DNA of 64,000 bases from UBA3069 sp050633465 (GTDB lineage: Bacteria > Pseudomonadota > Alphaproteobacteria > Rhodobacterales > Rhodobacteraceae): contig JBOEGO010000022.1 in assembly GCA_050633465.1 (NCBI GenBank), positions 1 through 64,000 of the forward strand. Direction: 5' to 3'. The translations under genes were made by a program, and so were the position numbers. Below the pieces are notes generated by a model. That model did not search any database, was not told the DNA's origin, and was given only the letters and a program-made list of their open reading frames with translations. Below are positions 57,424-64,000 of the stretch, one piece after another; position 1 is the first letter of the stretch; the number at the start of each line of letters is the position of its first letter.

Positions 57424-60126
57424 ATGGCGACTTTCAACTTACGTTTTTATACGCTCAATCCGAACGGGGTGTTTTCCAACCAGACCGGGCAGACCCGCAC
57501 CTGGAACGGACCGGAAACCGCGACAGGCCGCGCCACGCTCACCGATAATGAAACGGGCATTCAGGGGCTGACGCTGGATGATGACAGCGCGGGCGGTGAA
57601 ACCGCCACCGCCACTGTCACCACGCCCGCGGGCACATCGACCAACGTCAACGTCGACGCCGAAGCGGTCTGGACCCTGCGCGACAACGTGACCGGACAGG
57701 AATTTCAGGTCTCGATGCTTCAGGTCGAAGGCGGCGGGGCGTCGGGCTATTACACCCTGTCGGAAATCCCGCTGGTGGCCGGGCGCAGCTATACAACGCT
57801 GGCCTATGATTCCAACCCGAACGCGGCGGCGGGCGACATCGCGTTTTCCTATACCGATTACGAACCCGAACCCAACCTTGTGTCCGGCACCGGCGGCGAT
57901 GACACCATTGATGCCGCCTATACCGGCGATCCGCAGGGCGACATGGTCGATGGCGGATTTGGCACAGGTCAGGCCACAGGCGGCAACGGCGATGAAATCG
58001 ACGCCGCAGCGGGCAATGATATCGTCAACGCAGGCGCGGGCGACGACACCGTTTATGGCGGCGGCGGCAATGACACCATTGATGCGGGCACCGGCGATGA
58101 TGTGGTCTACGGCGACACAGGCGCCGCCCCCGCCACCCCCACAAACGAAGTTCTGGACTGGACCGATCAGGGCGGCAACAACACCAACCTTGCGGGCGGT
58201 TTCACCCAGGACACGGGCAATATGGACGTGTCCGTATCGTTCCAGAACAACGGCAACAACAACCCGACCTATCAGGTCAACAGCGCGGACCCGCAATATG
58301 TGGCGGCGGGCGAACCGTTTGATCCCAACTCCTCGCTCTTTCTTTATGGCAATGGCAATAGCGACACCTCGACCACAATCGTTGATTTCGCCGCACAGCA
58401 GGGCAGCGGCATGCAGGACGCGGTCAGCGACCTGTCGTTCCGCATCAATGATGTGGATTGGGGCGCGGGCAACCACACCGATATCATCACGGTCATGGCC
58501 TATGATCTGGATGGCAACGCAGTGCCGGTCACCTTTACCACCGGCGGCGGCGATACCGTTTCGGGCAATACCATCACCGCCAATCAGGTCGCCGAAAACC
58601 CCAATTCCGCAGGCGGCTCGGTGCGCATCGACGTGGCCGGCCCCGTCTCGCAAATCACCGTCTCTTACGCCAACGGTCAGGGCGGCACGCAGGGCATCTG
58701 GGTCACCGATATGCACTTTACCACCATTGCGCAGGTGGCGGGTGATGACAGCATCACGGGCGGCGCGGGCAATGACTCCCTTTTTGGCGAGGATGGCAAC
58801 GACACCCTGTCGGGCGGCGACGACAACGATGTGCTGGACGGTGGCAATGGCGCTGACGCCCTGCTGGGCGATGCGGGCGACGACACCCTGACCGGAGGCG
58901 CGGGCGACGATACGCTGACAGGGGGCGCAGGTGCCGACAACCTCTCGGGCGGCACGGGCATGGATTTCGTCTCCTACGCCGGCTCCGATGCGGGGGTGAA
59001 TATCGACCTCTCCACCAATTCCGCATCCGGCGGCCACGCCACCGGCGACACGCTGGCGGGCGGGCTGGATGGCATCATCGGCTCTGACTGGAACGACACG
59101 CTCACAGGTTACGACGCCGAAGGCGCGGATTGGACCAACGTGATCTACGGCGGGTTCGGCAACGACCTGATCGACGGGCGCGGCGCCAATGACAGCCTTT
59201 ATGGCGAGGAAGGCAACGACACCCTGATCGGTGGCGCAGGGGCCGACCTGCTCGACGGCGGCGCGGGCGACGATGTGATCTATGTCGGCTCCGGCGACAC
59301 CGCCACCGGCGGCGCGGGCAATGATACCTTCCTGCTCGACCCTGCCAATCTGGGCGGCGGCACCATCACCATCGACGGCTCTGAAACCGGCGAACCCACT
59401 GGCGACACAATAGATTTCGCAGGCCTGCTCGACTGGGAGGACGTGACCTATACCAACACCGACCCCGGCGCGCTGTCCGGCACCGCCACCCTGACCGACG
59501 GCACCGTCGTCAACTTTTCCAATCTGGAGGACGTGATCATCTGCTTTGCATCCGGCACCCGCATCCTGACCCCGCATGGCCCCCGCCCCGTTGAAACCCT
59601 GCGCCCCGGCGACATGGTCCTGACCCGTGACCACGGTATGCAACCGATCCGCTGGACCGGCCAACGCACCGTGCGCGGCATGGGCGATTTCGCCCCGATC
59701 CGCATCAAATCCGGCGTGATGAACAACGCCCGCGACCTCTGGGTGTCGCCTCAACACCGGATGCTGCACACCTCCTCCGCCGCCAACCTCTACTTCGACA
59801 GCCCCGAGGTCTTCCTGACCGCCAAACACATGGTCGACGGCATCAACATCACGCAGGAATCCCGTGATATGGTCGGCTATCACCACATCATGTTCGACCA
59901 CCACGAGGTCGTCTTTGCCGAAGGCGCCCCATCAGAAAGCTTCCACCCCGGTGCCCAGGGGCTGCGCGCCCTGTCGGATGCATCCCGCGCCGACCTGTTC
60001 GAAAAATTCCCCGCCCTGCGCTCTGATCCCGACAGCTATGGCGACACCGCCCGCCCCTGCCTGCGCAAATTCGAAACCCGCCTGCTGACCACGGCCCTGA
60101 CCATGCCCGATCAACACGCGGCCTAA
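57424..60126 (+). CDS. RTX protein with C-terminal Hint (Hedgehog/intein-type) domain
   Basis: 900-residue acidic protein. Residues 1-150 form a unique domain; RTX nonapeptides occur in two blocks (about 155-235 and 440-640, e.g. GGAGNDSLFGEDGNDTL), separated by a beta-rich insert at 240-440. From C707 (ICFASGTRILTPHG) to about 850 is a Hint domain with VETLRPGDMVLTRDHG, WVSPQHRML and LTAKHMVDG. Such Hint_2 domains on RTX proteins are common in Roseobacters and may cut or attach themselves. No signal peptide: type I secretion presumed. The start at 57424 is chosen by protein-like composition; the ribosome site is weak. Confidence 0.88.
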   Translation: MATFNLRFYTLNPNGVFSNQTGQTRTWNGPETATGRATLTDNETGIQGLTLDDDSAGGETATATVTTPAGTSTNVNVDAEAVWTLRDNVTGQEFQVSMLQVEGGGASGYYTLSEIPLVAGRSYTTLAYDSNPNAAAGDIAFSYTDYEPEPNLVSGTGGDDTIDAAYTGDPQGDMVDGGFGTGQATGGNGDEIDAAAGNDIVNAGAGDDTVYGGGGNDTIDAGTGDDVVYGDTGAAPATPTNEVLDWTDQGGNNTNLAGGFTQDTGNMDVSVSFQNNGNNNPTYQVNSADPQYVAAGEPFDPNSSLFLYGNGNSDTSTTIVDFAAQQGSGMQDAVSDLSFRINDVDWGAGNHTDIITVMAYDLDGNAVPVTFTTGGGDTVSGNTITANQVAENPNSAGGSVRIDVAGPVSQITVSYANGQGGTQGIWVTDMHFTTIAQVAGDDSITGGAGNDSLFGEDGNDTLSGGDDNDVLDGGNGADALLGDAGDDTLTGGAGDDTLTGGAGADNLSGGTGMDFVSYAGSDAGVNIDLSTNSASGGHATGDTLAGGLDGIIGSDWNDTLTGYDAEGADWTNVIYGGFGNDLIDGRGANDSLYGEEGNDTLIGGAGADLLDGGAGDDVIYVGSGDTATGGAGNDTFLLDPANLGGGTITIDGSETGEPTGDTIDFAGLLDWEDVTYTNTDPGALSGTATLTDGTVVNFSNLEDVIICFASGTRILTPHGPRPVETLRPGDMVLTRDHGMQPIRWTGQRTVRGMGDFAPIRIKSGVMNNARDLWVSPQHRMLHTSSAANLYFDSPEVFLTAKHMVDGINITQESRDMVGYHHIMFDHHEVVFAEGAPSESFHPGAQGLRALSDASRADLFEKFPALRSDPDSYGDTARPCLRKFETRLLTTALTMPDQHAA

Positions 60127-60221
60127 TCCAAAGGAATGCGCGTCCCGCGCATACATTTTCAGCATTTGCGCTGGCGCGCAGCAGGCAAAGGCAAGCCTGC
60201 GCGCGAGGGGGCCAACCCCGT

Positions 60222-60240
60222 GGGAGTATTTCAAGCAAAA
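60222..60240 (+). repeat. Dispersed 3'-end element, variant copy 6
   Basis: GGGAGTATTTCAAGCAAAA, 95 nt after the RTX-Hint stop, just after a GGGG-CCCC stem (GGGGGCCAACCCC). It is closest to the copy at 33489. The rest of the 277-nt convergent gap (60127-60403) shows no gene. Confidence 0.5.
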
Positions 60241-60403
60241 TCAGATACTTGCGCAGGTCGACCCATTCCACTTGCCACGAATGCTCAAATCAGGCGCGAC
60301 CGCGGGCGAAACCCCCGAATAGATGCGACACCCCGCCAGGCATCCCCAAAAACAGCGCGGCGCCAGCCGCACCGCTCAATCCCACCGCAGATTACAGGCG
60401 AAA

Positions 60404-61195
60404 TCAAACAGCGGCCAATGCCGCGCCCGCTTTGGCCCCGGCCCAGTCATGCACCGCCCGCCCGAAGGCCGTGAACAAAGGCCGCGACACCGGATCGCAA
60501 TCGGCGTTCCATTCGGGATGCCACTGCACCGACAGGGTAAACCCCGGCGCATCCTTGATATAAATCGCCTCGGGCGTGCCGTCGGGCGCATGGCCCTCCA
60601 CCACGACCCGCGCCCCGGCGCGTTTGATCCCCTGCCCGTGCAGCGTGTTGGTCATCACCTCATCCGCGCCCATCAACTGATGAAACACACCGCCGGTGGT
60701 AAATGTCACCTTGTGGCGCAGGGCAAATTTTTCCTCGATGGTGCCGTCGGGCGGCATCCGGTGGTTCATCCGCCCCGGCAGGTCGCGGATTTCAGGGTAT
60801 AGCGACCCGCCCATCGCCACGTTCACCTCTTGGAAACCACGGCAAATGCCCAAAAACGGCTGGCCGCGTTCGACACAGGCGCGCACCAATGGCAGGGTGA
60901 TGGCATCGCGCGCCCGATCGAATGCTCCATGCGCCTCGGTCTCGGGCTCGCCGTATTCCTCGGGGTGCACATTGGGCCGCCCGCCGGTCAGCAAAAACCC
61001 GTCGCAGGCCTGCAACAGCTCATCCACCGACACATATCGCGGATCGGCGGCAATCAATAACGGCATGCAGTCGGCCACACAGGCCACCGCCTCGGTGTTC
61101 ATCGCCCCGCCCGCATGGGCCGGATAGCTGTCATTGATCAAATGATGGTTGCCAATAATCCCGACGATCGGTCGGCTTTTCAGGGGCCGTTTCAT
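60404..61195 (-). CDS. Class I glutamine-amidotransferase-like hydrolase (PuuD type)
   Basis: 263-residue protein of peptidase family C26. Nucleophile elbow LGICRGFQEVN with C118, and H226 and E228 in SVQWHPEWN complete the triad. Related enzymes hydrolyse gamma-glutamyl-GABA in putrescine use or gamma-glutamyl peptides. No other putrescine gene is adjacent. The start at 61195 (MKRPLKSRPIVGIIGN) is chosen for the conserved N-terminus; the longer frame has a basic, atypical leader. Confidence 0.88.
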   Translation of the reverse strand: MKRPLKSRPIVGIIGNHHLINDSYPAHAGGAMNTEAVACVADCMPLLIAADPRYVSVDELLQACDGFLLTGGRPNVHPEEYGEPETEAHGAFDRARDAITLPLVRACVERGQPFLGICRGFQEVNVAMGGSLYPEIRDLPGRMNHRMPPDGTIEEKFALRHKVTFTTGGVFHQLMGADEVMTNTLHGQGIKRAGARVVVEGHAPDGTPEAIYIKDAPGFTLSVQWHPEWNADCDPVSRPLFTAFGRAVHDWAGAKAGAALAAV

Positions 61196-61310
61196 AATTG
61201 TCCTGCCTTTTGCACGCCTTTCCTTAATATAGCGTAGCAATCGTCAAGAAAACACCAATCGCCAAAACGGCACCCCGCGTCACCGCACAGGATGCCTGAT
61301 TTTCCGGCAA

Positions 61311-61736
61311 TCAAGGCTCGCCAACCAGCCCCGCACCCTCGATTCCGGCCAGTGCTGCGGCCTCGTCATTGTCGGATGTGTCGCCCGAAACGCCCACCGC
61401 GCCGATCAACCGGCCACGGCTGTCGCGCAACAAAACGCCGCCCGGCACCGGCACCATCTGCCCCCCGAACACCCCGTTGGCGGCGGCGATGAAATAGGCC
61501 TGCGCCTCGGCCCGCGCCATCTGCGCGCGCCCCGCCATGCCCAACATCACCGCGCCATATGCCTTGCCCTGCGCGATGCCGAACCGGCCCGCGCTGGCCC
61601 CGTCCTGTCGCTCAAACGCCACCACATGGCCGCCCGCATCCAACACCACACAGGCCAGCGGCTTCATCTCTGCCGCCTTGCCTGCGTCAAAAGCCTTTGA
61701 AATGATCCGCTTTGCCTTGTTCAATGTCACCGACAT
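61311..61736 (-). CDS. glcG: GlcG/HbpS-family protein
   Basis: 141-residue single-domain protein: ACVVLDAGGHVVAFERQDGA, KAYGAVMLGM and VPVPGGVLLRD followed by GAVGVSGDTSDNDEAAALAGI, the full GlcG/HbpS pattern. Family members bind haem or are of unknown function; in E. coli glcG lies next to malate synthase G. Here it also follows glcB, with a 26-nt gap, so it is part of a glyoxylate operon. Confidence 0.9.
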   Translation of the reverse strand: MSVTLNKAKRIISKAFDAGKAAEMKPLACVVLDAGGHVVAFERQDGASAGRFGIAQGKAYGAVMLGMAGRAQMARAEAQAYFIAAANGVFGGQMVPVPGGVLLRDSRGRLIGAVGVSGDTSDNDEAAALAGIEGAGLVGEP

Positions 61737-61762
61737 GATTATCCCCTTTTATCCGATTGAAT

Positions 61763-63895
61763 TTACTGTGCTTTTGCCACTTGCCGCCAGTGATGCAACA
61801 ATGGCTCGGTATATCCGGATGGCTGCGAAACCCCTTCGAATACCAGCGCCGAGGCCGCGCGAAATGCAGGCCCGTCAAACGCAGGTGCCATCGGAATATA
61901 CGCCCCATCCCCCGCATTCTGGCGGTCCACCACGGCGGCCATCTTCTCCAGCGCGGCCTGCACCTGATCGCGGCTGACCACCCCGTGATGCAACCAGTTC
62001 GCCAATGCCTGCGATGAAATCCGGCAGGTCGCGCGGTCCTCCATCAGGCCGACATCATGGATGTCGGGCACCTTGGAACAGCCGACCCCCTGATCCACCC
62101 AACGCACCACATAACCCAAAATCCCCTGCGCATTATTCTCGATCTCGCGGGTGATTTCCGCGTCCGACAGGTTGCGCCCGTGCATCACCGGAATGGTCAA
62201 CAGATCCGCCAGCGTGCCACGCGGCCCGCCCTTGGCCAGTTGATCCTGCACCGCGCCCACGTCCACACTATGGTAATGCGTCGCATGCAGGGTTGCCGCC
62301 GTGGGCGATGGCACCCAGGCGCAATTCGCCCCCGCCTCGGGGTGGCCGATCTTGGCCTCCAGCATCTCGGCCATACGGTCGGGCATCGCCCACATGCCCT
62401 TGCCGATCTGCGCACGGCCCCGCAACCCGCAGGCCAGACCGATATCAACATTGCGATCCTCATAGGATGCAATCCATGGCGTCGCCTTCATCTCGCCCTT
62501 GGGCAGGAATGCACCCGCCTCCATGCCGGTGTGAATTTCATCGCCGGTGCGGTCCAGAAACCCGGTGTTGATAAACGCAACGCGGTCCTTGGCGGCGCGA
62601 ATACACTCTGCCAGATTGACCGAAGTCCGCCGCTCCTCGTCCATGATCCCCATTTTCACGGTGTTCCGCGGCAGGCCCAGAATATCCTCGACCATGGCGA
62701 ACAAACGATCCGAAAATGCCACCTCCTCTGGCCCGTGCATCTTGGGTTTCACAATATAAACCGACCCTTGGGTCGAATTGCGCCCCGCCTCGATGTCGTG
62801 CATCGCGATCATCACGCTGCACAGCGCGTCCAGCAATCCCTCGCCGATCTCGGCGCCACCGGCGTCCAGCACCGCCGGTGTGGTCATCAAATGCCCGACG
62901 TTGCGCACCAACATCAGCGAACGCCCCTTTAACACCAGCGGCTGACCATCCGCGCCGGTGAATTCCAGATCATCCGCCAGTTTGCGGGTGAACATGCGCC
63001 CGCCCTTTTGCACATCCTCGGCCAGATCGCCGCGCATCAGGCCCAACCAGTTGCCATAGGCCAGCGCCTTGTCCGGCCCATCCACCGCCGCCACGGAATC
63101 CTCGCAATCCATGATGGTGGACAGGGCCGATTCCAGCCGGATATCCGATACGCCAGCCTTGTCCGCCGCGCCGATATCCGACCCCGCATTCACATCAATA
63201 ATGATGTGCAACCCGTTGTGGCGCAGCACAATTGCCTCGGGCGCGCCCTCGCCCCCGCCATAGCCGACAAAACAGGCAGGATCAGCCAGCCGCAAACCGC
63301 CCGCATCCAAGCCGCCTGCCACCCGCAGATACCCGATATCCGCCCATGACCCGCCATCCAGCGGCACGGCACGGTCCAGAAAATCGCGACCCCATGCGAT
63401 CACCCGCGCCCCGCGCGCGCCATCATACCCGCCGCCCGCAGGCAAATCGCCCAAGGCATCGGTGCCATAAAGCGCATCATAGAGTGACCCCCAACGCGCA
63501 TTGGCAGCGTTCAACGCGAACCGCGCATTGGTGATCGGCACAACCAGCTGCGGGCCCGCAACGCTGGCAATTTCAGGGTCCACATCATCAGTGCCGATGC
63601 TGAATTGCGGTCCCTCGGGAATCAGATACCCGATCTCTGTTAAAAAATCCTTATATGCGGCGGCATCAATTTCGGCCCCCTTGCGCGTGCGGTGCCAGTT
63701 GTCCAATTTGGCCTGCATTTCGTCACGCACCGCCAGCAACCGCCGATTTTCCGGTCCCAGTTCGGTCACGATCCGCGCCAGACCGGCCCAGAACGCCTCC
63801 GCCGCAATGCCCGTGCCGGGCAGCGCCCGCGCCTCGATGAATTCGGCCAGCGTTGCATCCACTGCCAAACCGTTTCTGGTGATCCGTTGTGTCAT
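61763..63895 (-). CDS. glcB: Malate synthase G
   Basis: Condenses glyoxylate and acetyl-CoA to malate. 710 residues, the expected length for form G. Visible family segments: MDCEDSVAAVDGPDKALAYGNWLGLMRGDL, FSDRLFAMVEDILGLPRNTVKMGIMDEERRTSVNL, WIASYEDRNVDIGLACGLRGRAQIGKGMWAMPD and ANCAWVPSPTAATLHATHYH. The ATG at 63893-63895 starts MTQRITRNGL, downstream of GGAGAGG. A palindromic site lies 68 nt upstream. No isocitrate lyase gene in the window. Confidence 0.96.
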   Translation of the reverse strand: MTQRITRNGLAVDATLAEFIEARALPGTGIAAEAFWAGLARIVTELGPENRRLLAVRDEMQAKLDNWHRTRKGAEIDAAAYKDFLTEIGYLIPEGPQFSIGTDDVDPEIASVAGPQLVVPITNARFALNAANARWGSLYDALYGTDALGDLPAGGGYDGARGARVIAWGRDFLDRAVPLDGGSWADIGYLRVAGGLDAGGLRLADPACFVGYGGGEGAPEAIVLRHNGLHIIIDVNAGSDIGAADKAGVSDIRLESALSTIMDCEDSVAAVDGPDKALAYGNWLGLMRGDLAEDVQKGGRMFTRKLADDLEFTGADGQPLVLKGRSLMLVRNVGHLMTTPAVLDAGGAEIGEGLLDALCSVMIAMHDIEAGRNSTQGSVYIVKPKMHGPEEVAFSDRLFAMVEDILGLPRNTVKMGIMDEERRTSVNLAECIRAAKDRVAFINTGFLDRTGDEIHTGMEAGAFLPKGEMKATPWIASYEDRNVDIGLACGLRGRAQIGKGMWAMPDRMAEMLEAKIGHPEAGANCAWVPSPTAATLHATHYHSVDVGAVQDQLAKGGPRGTLADLLTIPVMHGRNLSDAEITREIENNAQGILGYVVRWVDQGVGCSKVPDIHDVGLMEDRATCRISSQALANWLHHGVVSRDQVQAALEKMAAVVDRQNAGDGAYIPMAPAFDGPAFRAASALVFEGVSQPSGYTEPLLHHWRQVAKAQ

Positions 63896-63962
63896 CTGAC
63901 CTCTCCAAATGCAGTCGCGTCGCTCCACGATTAGCGCCAAAGTTTCCGATAGGCAACAAGTG

Positions 63963-63981
63963 TGGTCATAAAATATTACCA
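63963..63981. promoter_or_regulatory. Candidate operator upstream of glcB
   Basis: TGGTCATA, AAA, TATTACCA: a 19-bp inverted repeat with one mismatched pair, in a locally AT-rich stretch 68 nt before the glcB start. TGGT...ACCA is the form of GntR-family sites. The window ends 19 nt further on, so the regulator gene is not visible. Confidence 0.45.
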
Positions 63982-64000
63982 ATTACCCCAAAACCATGGA

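Noticed and set aside
58741..59310. Short-period DNA repeats that might be taken for a CRISPR array
   Set aside because: The periodicity is the 27-nt coding period of RTX nonapeptides, variable in sequence and without spacers.
57439..59904. 821-codon minus-strand open frame across the RTX-Hint gene
   Set aside because: It is the shadow of GGNGND-type repeats read backwards (Val/Ala/Gly-rich periodic text); the plus-strand reading has clear RTX and Hint motifs.
63996..64000. ATG at the right edge as the start of a divergent gene
   Set aside because: Only five bases remain; nothing can be judged.

Overview
The window looks like chromosomal DNA from a GC-rich alphaproteobacterium of the Rhodobacteraceae (Roseobacter group). 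The evidence is the nuo operon with Rhodobacterales-type accessory ORFs between its subunits, the gph/glmU/glmS block, the interrupted leucine-degradation operon, and a Hint-terminated RTX protein. No rRNA, tRNA, CRISPR array, transposase or prophage gene was recognised. The sequence has one ambiguous spot, NN at 7294-7295 inside nuoC.

Layout. (i) 1-8747, minus strand: 5' part of the complex I operon, nuoA-B-C-D-[lipoprotein]-E-[DUF5337]-F-[five accessory ORFs]-G; nuoG runs off the left edge. (ii) 9126-21442, minus strand: one long leucine/isovalerate operon, starting at ivd and ending at the methylglutaconyl-CoA hydratase. It contains both methylcrotonyl-CoA carboxylase subunits, HMG-CoA lyase and an acyl-CoA synthetase, interleaved with two six-cysteine exported proteins, a membrane protein, a nitronate-monooxygenase-like enzyme and twin glutathione transferases. 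A promoter with a palindromic operator lies upstream of ivd. (iii) 21158-25184: a tandem duplication of about 2 kb carrying the ivd 5' end plus an RTX-type gene. It leaves two divergent RTX paralogues and a dead ivd fragment between them. (iv) 25245-33338: DegT-type aminotransferase, gph, glmU, glmS, an AlkD-like protein, a lipoprotein, moaA and a small membrane ORF.

(v) 33633-41941: peptide/amide uptake and hydrolysis. Two M20 metallohydrolases and a double-ATPase ABC protein are divergent from a substrate-binding protein and two permeases. (vi) 42186-51504: a YeeE/YedE transporter overlapping a DUF3422 gene, two paralogous alpha/beta-hydrolase-like proteins, the proton-translocating transhydrogenase pntAB, an isoprenylcysteine-methyltransferase-like membrane protein and an MBL-fold protein with an eroded metal site. 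(vii) 51697-57166: SDR, kynureninase, and a TetR regulator divergent from an exported molybdenum hydroxylase (iorAB-like), with two matching operators between them. (viii) 57424-63895: a 900-residue RTX protein ending in a Hint domain, then minus-strand glutamine-amidotransferase-like hydrolase, glcG-like protein and malate synthase G.

The most distinctive features are the duplicated RTX locus, whose C-terminal domain is four units of exactly 49 residues. Next are a dispersed 3'-end element family (six copies), the three related exported proteins between nuoF and nuoG, and the tandem TetR operators. Function calls are family-level readings of translated sequence; nothing was searched against a database.
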